Positions 19,064-27,882 of a stretch of DNA of 64,000 nt are shown here, piece by piece. Positions within the stretch are counted from its first letter, which is position 1; the number at the start of each line of letters is the position of its first letter. The notes below the pieces were generated by a model. That model made no database searches, was not told where the DNA came from, and saw only the letters and a list, made by a program, of their open reading frames with translations. A program made the position numbers and the translations under genes. This DNA comes from Ewingella sp. CoE-038-23 (GTDB taxonomy: Bacteria > Pseudomonadota > Gammaproteobacteria > Enterobacterales > Enterobacteriaceae). The stretch covers positions 3,596,001 to 3,660,000 of the forward strand of contig NZ_JAZHOH010000001.1 in the NCBI RefSeq assembly GCF_040419245.1, written 5' to 3'.

Positions 19064-20740
19064 ATGTTAGGCTTATTCTCTGTTTACTTGGTGGCTGCCA
19101 GAATGCGATTACGATTCACCTTTCAAATAAAGCTCTTTCTCTCTCTGGTGGGTTTTTCCTGCGTGCTTTTGGCGGTACTCGGGCTACTTTTATTCCGCAC
19201 CGTGGATGAACAACTGCATAAAGATTTGGGCAGCCGCGCCAAAGTGCAGGCTTCGCAAATCGCCCTGATGCCCGGCCTGGCTGAGCGCGTCGAGGCCGAA
19301 GACAGCGCGGGAGTGGCAAAACTGGTCGCGCCGCTGCGCGCTAAAAGTGACGCCAGCTATATCGTTATTGGCGATGTGCATGCCGACCACCTATACCATT
19401 CGCAGTCGCCGGAACGCCTCGGTAAACCTCTGGTTGGCGGGGATAACGCCGAAGTGCTCGAGGGAAAAACCATTATTACCGTGCGTCAGGGCGGCATCGG
19501 GATCTCTTTACGCAGCAAAGCGCCCATTGTGGACGCCAATAATAAAGTCATCGGCATTGTCTCCGTCGGTTACCTGATTTCATACATTGATGACGTGACG
19601 GTGAAATTGCTGGCGCAGACCGCGCTGTCCGGCATTCTGCTATTAGCCCTACTGTTCCTCTTCTCATGGTTATTCAGTAAGAATCTCAAGAAACAGATGT
19701 TCTGGCTGGAGCCAAAAGAGATTGCGCTATTAGTTCGCCAACAGAAGGCGCTGCTGGAAGCCATTTATGAAGGGGTGATCGCCATTGATCACCAGCAGCG
19801 GATTTTGTCCATCAACCACGCCGCCCGTGAGCTGCTGGACATCCGCCAGCCGGAAGACCTGCTGGTCGGCCAGCACATCCGCGACATCATCCACACCGGC
19901 GCGGAGTTCTTCACCGGCGACCGCGAAACGCCCAACAGCCATGATGAGGTGACGCGTTTTAATCAGCGACAGGTGATCGTCAACCGCGTGCGCATTGAGC
20001 TAGGCCCGTCATCGGAGATCGGCTGGGTGGTCAGTTTCCGCGATAAAAACGACATTAACACCCTCAGCAGCCAGCTCAGTCAGGTGAAACGCTATGCTGA
20101 CAACCTGCGTATCATGCGCCACGAGCAGCTTAACTGGACGGCGACGCTGGCCGGCCTGTTGCAGATGAAACGCTATGACGAGGCAATGGGCTACATTCAG
20201 GCGCAGTCCGAAGGGGCGCAGGCAGTGCTGGATTTTGTTTCAGAGCGCTTTGCCTCGCCGACGATTTGCGGTTTATTGTTAGGGAAATACTCCAGCGCGC
20301 GGGAAAAAGGCATTGAGCTGACCTTCGACCCGGCTTGCCAGCTTCAGCGCATGCCCGCCGCGTTGAGCGAGTCAGAGCTGATGTCGATTATCGGCAATCT
20401 GATCGATAACGCGGTAGACGCCACGCTGGCCGCGCCGGGGCCGCATCAGCCGGTAGAGTTCTACCTGACTGACCGCAATGACGAGCTGCTGATTGAAGTG
20501 GCGGATCAGGGCGCGGGGTTGTCGGCGGAGATCCGTCCGCGTATTTTCGAACAGGGCGCAACCACCAAGCCGCTCTCCTCGGCTGACCAAACCGGCGGGG
20601 AGCACGGCATCGGGCTATATGTGGTCGCCAGCTATGTGCATCAGGCGCAGGGCATGATTGAGATTTCAGACAATCAGCCGCGGGGTACGGTGTTCTCACT
20701 GTTTATTCCCAATCCGAAACCGCCGGGCAGCAACAGCTAA
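19064..20740 (+). CDS. citA: CitA/DpiB-type sensor histidine kinase
   Basis: A 558-residue membrane sensor. Two membrane helices (about residues 24-44 and 184-203) flank a periplasmic PDC/PAS sensor; then come a cytoplasmic PAS domain (from about 228), a phospho-acceptor segment RIMRHEQLNW, and an HATPase with GNLIDNAVDA, EVADQGAGL and GEHGIGLYV. The DcuS/CitA periplasmic signature is present as VIGDVHADHLYH and LRSKAPIVD. Position Arg66 of K. pneumoniae CitA, a citrate ligand, aligns with His (HLYH in place of RLYH), while the Arg/Lys pair of LRSK is kept. The start could also be ATG at 19103. The product pairs with CitB downstream. Confidence 0.85.
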   Translation: MLGLFSVYLVAARMRLRFTFQIKLFLSLVGFSCVLLAVLGLLLFRTVDEQLHKDLGSRAKVQASQIALMPGLAERVEAEDSAGVAKLVAPLRAKSDASYIVIGDVHADHLYHSQSPERLGKPLVGGDNAEVLEGKTIITVRQGGIGISLRSKAPIVDANNKVIGIVSVGYLISYIDDVTVKLLAQTALSGILLLALLFLFSWLFSKNLKKQMFWLEPKEIALLVRQQKALLEAIYEGVIAIDHQQRILSINHAARELLDIRQPEDLLVGQHIRDIIHTGAEFFTGDRETPNSHDEVTRFNQRQVIVNRVRIELGPSSEIGWVVSFRDKNDINTLSSQLSQVKRYADNLRIMRHEQLNWTATLAGLLQMKRYDEAMGYIQAQSEGAQAVLDFVSERFASPTICGLLLGKYSSAREKGIELTFDPACQLQRMPAALSESELMSIIGNLIDNAVDATLAAPGPHQPVEFYLTDRNDELLIEVADQGAGLSAEIRPRIFEQGATTKPLSSADQTGGEHGIGLYVVASYVHQAQGMIEISDNQPRGTVFSLFIPNPKPPGSNS

Positions 20741-20828
20741 AATTTGACAGACTGGAACATCGCTAAGTGCACTATTTTAATAAGAAAATCATGACCTACC
20801 CTACTTTATGAGCATGTCAGGAAACACG

Positions 20829-21581
20829 ATGAACAAGAGTAGTTTCAACAACGGGGGCAGTATCAATAACGGCAGCGCGCTGGACGTGGTGATTGTCGAG
20901 GACGAGCCTTATCTGGCCGGGCTGCACCGTGACTTTATTGAGCAAAACTTTAATCTGCGGGTGGTGAGCATCGCCGCCACGCTGGCGCAGGCCAGAACTC
21001 AGCTGCAACTTTACCGGCCACGGCTGGTGCTGCTGGACAACTATCTGCCGGACGGTCAGGGCATTGAGCTTATCGACAGCGCGCTGCTGAAAAGCCTCGA
21101 CTGCTCCGTGATTTTCATCACCGCCGCCAGCGACATGAATACCTGTAGTCAGGCGATGCGCTATGGCGCGTTTGACTACATCATCAAGCCGGTCTCTTTC
21201 CAGCGCCTGCGCAATTCGCTCGAGCGCTTTTTGCAGTTTGTGCATCAGTTGCGCAATGTGAAGGTGCTTGACCAACAGGCCCTCGACAGGCTGTATAACC
21301 TGCCCGCCACTGACATGCCCGCAGCCCCTGCGACCAAAGGCATTGAGCCGAATACGCTGGAGCTGGTTCGCCGGGTGTTTATCGCCGAGCCGGACCGCAA
21401 TTGGTCAGTCGATCAGGTGGTGGAACAGGTAGGAATTAGCAAAACTACCGGGCGGCGATATCTGGAATATTGCGTGGAAATAGGCTTTATCGCGGTGGAA
21501 ATGCAGTACGGAAATATTGGCCATCCACGGCGACTTTACCGGCTGATATTCCGCGAAGATCAGGCCCCTGTTCATGACTAA
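20829..21581 (+). CDS. citB: CitB/DpiA-type response regulator
   Basis: A 250-residue response regulator. The receiver domain runs from about residue 18 to 135, with acidic pocket IVEDEP, phospho-Asp in LVLLDNYLPDG and the switch Thr/Lys in FITAAS and YIIKPVSF. The C-terminal domain has a helix-turn-helix (WSVDQVVEQVGISKTTGRRY) as in the CitB/DcuR class. The ATG at 20829 follows AGGAAA; an upstream frame start at 20808 would add seven residues. It follows citA by 88 bases and is closed by a strong terminator, so citAB form one unit divergent from citS. Confidence 0.9.
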   Translation: MNKSSFNNGGSINNGSALDVVIVEDEPYLAGLHRDFIEQNFNLRVVSIAATLAQARTQLQLYRPRLVLLDNYLPDGQGIELIDSALLKSLDCSVIFITAASDMNTCSQAMRYGAFDYIIKPVSFQRLRNSLERFLQFVHQLRNVKVLDQQALDRLYNLPATDMPAAPATKGIEPNTLELVRRVFIAEPDRNWSVDQVVEQVGISKTTGRRYLEYCVEIGFIAVEMQYGNIGHPRRLYRLIFREDQAPVHD

Positions 21582-21613
21582 ATTATCCGGCTCAAGGGCC
21601 GGATAATTTTTGC
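21580..21613 (+). terminator. Terminator of citAB
   Basis: Twelve-base stem AAATTATCCGGC/GCCGGATAATTT with a six-base loop, followed by T residues. It overlaps the last two bases of the citB stop codon. Confidence 0.9.
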
Positions 21614-22039
21614 GTCTCACTGACACAATTTCGTTACATTTCGACAGATTCTCCACCGGCATCCGTGGATTATTCCCAGCCGACACATTTTTTCTTCAGC
21701 AGATTTCCACCTCTTCTCAGCCTGTTAGCGAAATGACTATTTCACCCAAATGACAAAACCCCTTGAAATATCTCTATCTTGCGCTAACAGAATATTATTC
21801 TGTACATAAACCACAAAAACAATACAACAATTAAACCTATAAAAATCAATAAATTGAATCCAATATAATAATTATCTCAGCATGTGGAAATAGTCAAAAA
21901 AACCTGTGATTTCATTGCACTAATTCATGCAGAAAACAGCTGATAATTGACGTGAAATAACAAAAAAACCCAACAAAATTTCGCGCCAAATTAGCCACAG
22001 GGGAGTGCACCGAGGAATATTATTCAGAAAGATTGAGAC
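21614..22039. other. AT-rich gene-free stretch upstream of proU
   Basis: No coding sequence is seen. The part from about 21720 to 21990 is very rich in A and T with many A/T runs, as in the upstream silencing region of E. coli proU that binds H-NS and gives osmotic control. H-NS binding here is inferred from composition and position only. Confidence 0.5.
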
Positions 22040-22067
22040 TTGTCTCAGACTCTCATTGTGGTAGGGT
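22040..22067 (+). promoter_or_regulatory. proU P2-like osmoregulated promoter
   Basis: TTGTCT (22040-22045) and TAGGGT (22062-22067) are separated by 16 bases. The E. coli proU P2 promoter, from memory, has TTGCCT, 16 bases and TAGGGT, with similar flanks (TCAGA.TCTCA in the spacer). The leader to the proV ATG is about 105 bases and ends with AAGGA. Confidence 0.7.
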
Positions 22068-22180
22068 GTAAACCGTTCGATATTTCCGTACTTTGCGTAC
22101 TAAGTAGATTCTATAGAGTTCAAACACAACTAGACCCATTTATAGCCGATGGCTATTTCTTTCCAAGGAATGCACATTGC

Positions 22181-23377
22181 ATGACAATTAAAATCGAAGT
22201 AAAGAACCTGTATAAGGTATTTGGCGAGCACCCTGAGCGCGCATTTAAGCTGATAGATTCCGGCAAGAGTAAAGAAGAAATATTTGAGAAAACCGGGCTG
22301 TCATTGGGTGTCAAAAACGCCAGTCTGGCCATTGAAGAAGGCGAGATTTTCGTCATCATGGGATTATCCGGCTCCGGTAAATCCACTATGGTACGCCTTC
22401 TCAATCGTCTGATAGAACCCACCCGCGGTGAAGTGCTGATTGACGGCGAAGACATCGCCAAGATCTCCGAATCCAAACTGCGCCAGGTTCGCCGCAGCAA
22501 AATCAGTATGGTTTTCCAATCCTTCGCCCTGATGCCCCATCTGACCGTGTTGAACAACACTGCCTTTGGTATGGAGCTGGCTGGCGTGCCAACCGAGGAG
22601 CGCAACCAAAAAGCCCTCGAGTCTCTGCGTCAGGTTGGTCTGGAAAATTACGCTAACTCTTATCCCGATGAGCTGTCCGGCGGTATGCGTCAACGCGTTG
22701 GCCTGGCCCGCGCCATGGCGAATAACCCCGACATTCTGCTGATGGATGAGGCCTTCTCCGCGCTCGATCCCCTGATCCGTACCGAGATGCAAGATGAGCT
22801 GGTGAAGCTGCAATCCCAGCATCAGCGCACCATCGTGTTTATTTCCCATGACCTCGACGAAGCCATGCGCATTGGCGACCGTATTGCCATTATGCAGGGC
22901 GGCGAAGTGGTGCAGGTCGGCACGCCGGAAGAGATTTTGAATAATCCGGCCAATGACTATGTGCGCACCTTCTTCCGCGGCGTGGACATCAGTCAGGTGT
23001 TTAGCGCCAAAGATATCGCCCGCCGTCGCGGGACATTAATTCGTAAAACCCCCGGTTTTGGTCCGAGGGCAGCCCTCAAGCTGCTGGAAGATGCAGACCG
23101 CGAATATGGTTATGTGCTGGAACGTGGTGAACGCTTTATCGGCGTTGTGTCGATTGACTCACTGAAAACCGCGCTAAAAGCCAATCTTTCACTGGAGTCC
23201 GCCCTGCTGGAGTTCCCGGCACCGGTGCAGGCAGACATGCCGCTCAGTGAACTGATTTCTCACGTTGCCGCCGCGCCGTACGCCGTGCCGGTGGTCAATG
23301 AGAGCAATAACTATATCGGTATTATTTCCAAAGCCATGCTACTTCGTGCTCTGGACAAAGAAGGGGGTAACGAATAA
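22181..23377 (+). CDS. proV: Glycine betaine/proline ABC importer ATPase
   Basis: A 398-residue ATPase of the ProU osmoprotectant importer (E. coli: 400). It has Walker [11 protein letters not shown]-loop VFQSFAL, signature [12 protein letters not shown], Walker [13 protein letters not shown] and the switch His in [10 protein letters not shown]. Two C-terminal CBS repeats (about residues 285-395) regulate activity in response to ionic strength or nucleotides. The ATG at 22181 gives [17 protein letters not shown], matching E. coli; an upstream in-frame ATG-like start at 22040 falls inside the promoter. It overlaps proW by one base (TAATG). Confidence 0.96.
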   Translation: MTIKIEVKNLYKVFGEHPERAFKLIDSGKSKEEIFEKTGLSLGVKNASLAIEEGEIFVIMGLSGSGKSTMVRLLNRLIEPTRGEVLIDGEDIAKISESKLRQVRRSKISMVFQSFALMPHLTVLNNTAFGMELAGVPTEERNQKALESLRQVGLENYANSYPDELSGGMRQRVGLARAMANNPDILLMDEAFSALDPLIRTEMQDELVKLQSQHQRTIVFISHDLDEAMRIGDRIAIMQGGEVVQVGTPEEILNNPANDYVRTFFRGVDISQVFSAKDIARRRGTLIRKTPGFGPRAALKLLEDADREYGYVLERGERFIGVVSIDSLKTALKANLSLESALLEFPAPVQADMPLSELISHVAAAPYAVPVVNESNNYIGIISKAMLLRALDKEGGNE

Positions 23378-24591
23378 TGAAGCATTCAATTCATAACGAT
23401 AGCATCGTCCAACACGCGCAGGCAGCCACTCAAGAACTCGATCCGTCCGTCGATCCGTGGAGTGCGGACAACGCCAGCGGTGGTCATGTTGACGCCGCGC
23501 AGTCAGCCGCATCGGCACCGACCGATGCGGGCAGCAGCGATCCTTGGGGCGGCGCGTCCGGCGGTAGCGATGCCGCAACCACGACCGCCCACAGCGCGCC
23601 GGATGCCACCCATCAGGCGGCGACGCAGGCCAACGACTGGCTGAACGTCGCCCCGGCGCAGCATGACCAGTTCAACATTCTCGACCCGTTTCACACCACG
23701 CTCATTCCTCTCGATCGCTGGGTTACAGAGGGGATTGACTGGCTGGTAACCAATTTCCGCCCGGTGTTCCAAGGGATCCGCGTGCCGGTAGACTTCGTGC
23801 TCAGTGGTTTCCAACACGGCCTTGAGTCACTCCCGGCCCCTATTGCCATGCTGATTTTTGCTCTGATTGCCTGGCAGATGGCGGGGTTAGGCATGGGTGT
23901 CGCCACGCTGGTTTCTTTGGTGGTGATTGGCGCTATCGGCGCGTGGTCACAGGCCATGGTGACTTTGGCGCTGGTGCTGACCTCGCTGTTCTTCTGCGTG
24001 CTGATAGGACTTCCGCTCGGTATCTGGCTGGCTCGCAGCCAGCGCGCGGCGAAAATCATTCGCCCCCTGCTCGATGCCATGCAGACCACGCCAGCGTTCG
24101 TCTACTTGGTGCCGATCGTCATGCTGTTTGGTATCGGTAACGTGCCGGGCGTCGTCGTGACCATCATCTTCGCCCTGCCGCCTATCGTGCGTCTGACCAT
24201 CCTTGGGATTAATCAGGTGCCGGAAGATTTGATTGAAGCTTCGCAGTCCTTCGGCGCAAGCCCGAGCCAGATGCTGTTCAAAGTGCAGTTGCCGCTGGCG
24301 ATGCCAACCATCATGGCCGGTATTAACCAGACGCTGATGCTGGCGCTGTCGATGGTGGTTATCGCCTCGATGATCGCCGTAGGCGGTCTGGGTCAGATGG
24401 TGCTGCGCGGCATCGGCCGTCTGGATATGGGTCTGGCGTCGGTGGGTGGTGCAGGTATCGTTATCCTCGCTATTATCCTCGACCGCCTGACGCAGTCGAT
24501 GGGTCAAGATACCCGCAGCAAGGGTGGCCATCGCTGGTTTACCCGTGGTCCAATTGGCTTATTGACCAAGCCTTTCGCCAAAAAAGCCTAA
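23377..24591 (+). CDS. proW: Glycine betaine/proline ABC importer permease
   Basis: A 404-residue inner-membrane permease (E. coli: 354). It has a long hydrophilic N-terminal tail (residues 1-100, rich in Ala, Ser, Asp and Gly) before the membrane part, longer than that of E. coli. Membrane helices follow, with a coupling EAA-type loop around [16 protein letters not shown] and [18 protein letters not shown]. It forms a dimeric pore with two ProV subunits. Its start overlaps the proV stop. A hairpin follows before proX. Confidence 0.95.
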   Translation: MKHSIHNDSIVQHAQAATQELDPSVDPWSADNASGGHVDAAQSAASAPTDAGSSDPWGGASGGSDAATTTAHSAPDATHQAATQANDWLNVAPAQHDQFNILDPFHTTLIPLDRWVTEGIDWLVTNFRPVFQGIRVPVDFVLSGFQHGLESLPAPIAMLIFALIAWQMAGLGMGVATLVSLVVIGAIGAWSQAMVTLALVLTSLFFCVLIGLPLGIWLARSQRAAKIIRPLLDAMQTTPAFVYLVPIVMLFGIGNVPGVVVTIIFALPPIVRLTILGINQVPEDLIEASQSFGASPSQMLFKVQLPLAMPTIMAGINQTLMLALSMVVIASMIAVGGLGQMVLRGIGRLDMGLASVGGAGIVILAIILDRLTQSMGQDTRSKGGHRWFTRGPIGLLTKPFAKKA

Positions 24592-24606
24592 CAGCTCGCT
24601 GTTCAT

Positions 24607-24626
24607 CCCGGCGGTTCGCCGCCGGG
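24607..24626 (+). other. Strong UUCG-capped hairpin between proW and proX
   Basis: CCCGGCGG, loop TTCG, CCGCCGGG, without a T-run after it. It lies 15 bases after the proW stop and about 95 before proX. Such stable intercistronic hairpins can block 3' decay of the upstream message or give uneven expression; a role here is inference. Confidence 0.55.
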
Positions 24627-24721
24627 AGACATAAAAGTTGTACCACTACGCGTTAACGCACCTTCGCCTCATAAAACGCAGTCCACTCTTAAATTATTTA
24701 ATAAAAGAATAAGGGTTCACT

Positions 24722-25726
24722 ATGCGCACGACACACATCAGAGCGATTGCTCTCTCCGTATTACTGGCGGCACCTGCCGCTTTCGCCGCCGACCTGCCGG
24801 GTAAAGGCGTGGTGGTGAAGCCGCTGCAAAGCACGCTTCCAGAAGAATCATTCCAAACCGAACTGGTGAATCGTGCCCTGCAAAAGCTGGGTTATGACGT
24901 GCAGCCGACGGGTGAGGTGGATTACAACGTCGCCTACACCGCCATCGCCAGCGGCGACTCTACCTACATGGCGGTGAACTGGGACCCAATGCAGGTCGAT
25001 ATGTATGACGGCGCGGGCGGTGACAAGAAGTTTTACCGTCAGGGGACCTTCATCAGCGGCGCGGCGCAGGGTTATTTGATCGACAAAAAAACCGCCGATC
25101 AATACCACATCACTAGCCTCGATCAGTTGAAAGATCCCAAGCTCGCCAAGCTATTTGACGCCAATGGCGACGGCAAGGCAGACCTCGCTGGCTGCGATCC
25201 GGGTTGGGAATGCGGCAACGTGATTAGCACCCAGCTCAAGGCTTACGGCCTCGACAGCACGGTGCAGCAGAATCAGGGCAACTATTCGGCCATCATCGCC
25301 GACACTCTGACGCGCTTCAAAAGAGGCAAGCCGGTGCTCTACTACACCTGGACGCCATATTGGGTGAGCAACGAGATGAAACTGGGCAAAGACGTGGTAT
25401 GGCTGACAGTGCCATTCTCAGCGAATCCGGGTTCGAACAAAGATTTGGACACCAAGCTGCCTAATGGCAAGAACTACGGTTTCCCGGTCAACAATGAACA
25501 TATCGTGGCCAACAAACAGTGGGCCGAAGCTAACCCGGCCGCCGCTAAGCTGTTCGCCATCATCAAACTGCCTCTGGCTGACGTGAATGCGCAAAACCTG
25601 CGGATGCACGAAGGCGAATCCTCAACGGCAGACATTCAGCAGCACGTGGATGGCTGGATCAAAGCTCATCAGGCCACTTTCGACGGCTGGATTGCCGAAG
25701 CTGCCGCTGCAGCTACAAAATCCTAA
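24722..25726 (+). CDS. proX: Glycine betaine-binding periplasmic protein, first (diverged) copy
   Basis: A 334-residue binding protein with a signal peptide cut after AAFAA (about residue 22). The three betaine-cage tryptophans of E. coli ProX are kept, in [16 protein letters not shown] and YYTWTPYW, and so is the disulphide-forming Cys pair around the second. It differs from E. coli ProX more than the downstream copy does ([12 protein letters not shown] instead of AVNWTPLHD; GWECGN instead of GWGCE). It follows proW in the operon. It may bind another quaternary amine or work with different affinity; this is not shown by sequence. Confidence 0.9.
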   Translation: MRTTHIRAIALSVLLAAPAAFAADLPGKGVVVKPLQSTLPEESFQTELVNRALQKLGYDVQPTGEVDYNVAYTAIASGDSTYMAVNWDPMQVDMYDGAGGDKKFYRQGTFISGAAQGYLIDKKTADQYHITSLDQLKDPKLAKLFDANGDGKADLAGCDPGWECGNVISTQLKAYGLDSTVQQNQGNYSAIIADTLTRFKRGKPVLYYTWTPYWVSNEMKLGKDVVWLTVPFSANPGSNKDLDTKLPNGKNYGFPVNNEHIVANKQWAEANPAAAKLFAIIKLPLADVNAQNLRMHEGESSTADIQQHVDGWIKAHQATFDGWIAEAAAAATKS

Positions 25727-25782
25727 TTCGCACAGCAGTAATAACAATGACGATAAATCGACCATAAACAGGACATTCTTCT

Positions 25783-26781
25783 ATGCGTAAATCAACTCTC
25801 TGGGCGGCCGCCGCCCTGACCACGCTGGCTTCAGCCACCACTTTCGCCGCTGACCTGCCGGGTAAAGGCGTCACCGTCACCCCGATTCAGAGCACCATCA
25901 GCGAAGAGACCTTCCAGACGCTGCTGGTCAGCAAGGCGCTGGAAAAACTGGGTTACGACGTTCAGCCAATTCGCGAAGTAGATTACAACGTGGGTTACAC
26001 CACCATCGCCGCCGGTGATGCCACTTTCACCGCCGTAAACTGGTCGCCACTGCATGACGAAATGTACAAAGCCGCCGGTGGCGACAAGACCTTCTATCGC
26101 GAAGGGACCTATGTCAACGGCGCCGCGCAGGGCTATCTGATTGATAAGAAAACTGCCGAGAAGTACCACATCACCAATATCGAACAGCTGAAAGATCCCA
26201 AAATCGCCAAGCTGTTTGACACCAATGGTGACGGCAAGGCCGACCTGACGGGCTGTACGCCGGGCTGGGGCTGTGAAGCCGCGCTGAATGAGCAGCTGAA
26301 AGCCTACGGTTTGGAAAAAACTGTCAATCACAATCAGGGCAACTACTCGGCGATGATCGCCGACACCATCACCCGTTATAAAGAAGGTAAACCTATCTTC
26401 TATTACACCTGGACGCCGTACTGGGTCAGTGACGTGTTAGTGCCGGGTAAAGACGTGCTGTGGATGCAGGTGCCGTTCTCCGTGGTTCCGGGAGAGAAAG
26501 ACGCCGACACCGCGCTGCCGAATGGCAAAAACTACGGTTTCAAAGTCAGCACTATGCACATCGTCGCGAACAAGAAATGGGCCGAAGCTAACCCAGCCGC
26601 CGCCAAATTGTTCGCCATCATGCAGTTACCTCTGAAAGACATCAACGCGCAGAACTCGGCGATGCACGCAGGCCAAAGTTCTGAAGCCGATATCAATAAC
26701 CAGACCGACGGCTGGATCAAAGCCCACCAGGCCACCTTTGATGGCTGGGTAAAAGAGGCGGCTGCGGCAGCTAAGTCTTAA
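25783..26781 (+). CDS. proX: Glycine betaine-binding periplasmic protein, second copy
   Basis: A 332-residue paralogue of the preceding gene, 56 bases downstream in the same operon. The signal peptide ends in TTFAA. The mature sequence is close to E. coli ProX throughout ([46 protein letters not shown]), with all cage tryptophans. By similarity this is the orthologue of the usual ProX and the copy before it is the extra one. AGGACA precedes the ATG. It is closed by a perfect-palindrome terminator. Confidence 0.93.
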   Translation: MRKSTLWAAAALTTLASATTFAADLPGKGVTVTPIQSTISEETFQTLLVSKALEKLGYDVQPIREVDYNVGYTTIAAGDATFTAVNWSPLHDEMYKAAGGDKTFYREGTYVNGAAQGYLIDKKTAEKYHITNIEQLKDPKIAKLFDTNGDGKADLTGCTPGWGCEAALNEQLKAYGLEKTVNHNQGNYSAMIADTITRYKEGKPIFYYTWTPYWVSDVLVPGKDVLWMQVPFSVVPGEKDADTALPNGKNYGFKVSTMHIVANKKWAEANPAAAKLFAIMQLPLKDINAQNSAMHAGQSSEADINNQTDGWIKAHQATFDGWVKEAAAAAKS

Positions 26782-26828
26782 TAGCTTTTCTATAAATGCC
26801 TTGAGTTTTCTCGGGGCGAAGTAGGCAG

Positions 26829-26858
26829 AGGCGCTGAATAATTATTCAGCGCCTTTTT
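26829..26858 (+). terminator. Terminator of proVWXX
   Basis: Palindrome AGGCGCTGAATA/TATTCAGCGCCT followed by TTTTATTTTT. It ends the proU operon and abuts the stop of the convergent LysR gene; the A content on the other side is lower, so it mainly serves the plus strand. Confidence 0.88.
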
Positions 26859-27738
26859 ATTTTTCCCCTTCCTCCTCCTCTGCAAACGCCAAAAAGCGTT
26901 CGGCGGCGGTGGAGAGGCTGTTTTGCCAGACGCACAACACCTGTCGACGCGGGGCGTTTTCGATAGGAACCGAGATCAGGTCTTTGGCGTGTTGGGCGTG
27001 AGAAAGCGGCACAATGCCCGCCGCCAGCGAGCGGCGAACGATGCTCTCCAGCCACTCGATGTGGTCGATTTCAAAGCTGACGTGGCGCGTTATTCCGGCT
27101 TCGCTGAAGGCGCTGTCGGTCTGCCGCCTGGCCCCGGCTCCGGCATAAAAATCCACCAGCGGCACCTGGGCCAGCTGGCTAAGCGTGAGCTGCGGGCAAG
27201 TGGCGAAGGGATGTGTCGGGCTGAGCAGCGCCACCAGGGGTTCGTCGGCCAGCAGGCGGTTGGGCAAACGGAGCGCGGCGCTGTCTCCCGGCCATAAACC
27301 GACAAAAGCCACGTCGGTGCGCAGCTGTTGCACGTCTTCCAGCAGCTTCTCGCTCATCGCGACATACATGCGGATATTCACCCGCGGGTAGCGCTCGGTA
27401 AAACTCGCCAGTTGGCCAATAACATCTATCGCGTTAAGCGTTGAAATAATGCCTACGGTGAGAGTGCCGCTCACTTCGCCTTTCAAGGCGTCCATGGTAT
27501 CCAGCAGGTGGGTTTGCGCGGCGAGCAACTGCTCCGCTGGCCCGATAAAAGCTCGTCCCGCCGCGGTCAATCTCACTTGCCGCGAAGTGCGTTCAAACAG
27601 CACGCAGCCTAGCTCCTCTTCCAATTTGGCTATCTGGTGGCTAAGGGCCGACTGCACGGTGTGGCAACGCTGAGCTGCGCGGGTAAAATTCTGTTCTTGC
27701 GCCACCGCAAGGGCAAAACGGATCTGTTTGAGGTTCAT
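26857..27738 (-). CDS. LysR-family regulator, likely controlling the divergent MFS gene
   Basis: A 293-residue LysR protein. The helix-turn-helix is FTRAAQRCHTVQSALSHQIA (about residues 18-37), followed by LFERTSRQVRLTAAG and an effector domain from about 90. The C-terminus ends in an acidic tail (EEEEGEK). It is transcribed away from a YgaY-like MFS exporter with 144 bases between starts, the standard layout for regulating it. In E. coli no LysR gene lies next to ygaY, so this is an addition at the proU end. Confidence 0.87.
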   Translation of the reverse strand: MNLKQIRFALAVAQEQNFTRAAQRCHTVQSALSHQIAKLEEELGCVLFERTSRQVRLTAAGRAFIGPAEQLLAAQTHLLDTMDALKGEVSGTLTVGIISTLNAIDVIGQLASFTERYPRVNIRMYVAMSEKLLEDVQQLRTDVAFVGLWPGDSAALRLPNRLLADEPLVALLSPTHPFATCPQLTLSQLAQVPLVDFYAGAGARRQTDSAFSEAGITRHVSFEIDHIEWLESIVRRSLAAGIVPLSHAQHAKDLISVPIENAPRRQVLCVWQNSLSTAAERFLAFAEEEEGEK

Positions 27739-27882
27739 CGATTCATCGCGAAATGAGATAGTTAAGATGAAAATTATACATTGGTTTACTATTTAAAGCT
27801 GGGTGATACTCGCCCTCGCTCAATGTGGCGCAACGCCGCGAATGGGCCAAAACCTGCTTCCCTCTCTAATAATGAAAATAAA

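Noticed and set aside
22040..22180. Upstream extension of proV
   Set aside because: The extra residues would be encoded by the P2-like promoter and leader; the E. coli start aligns with 22181.
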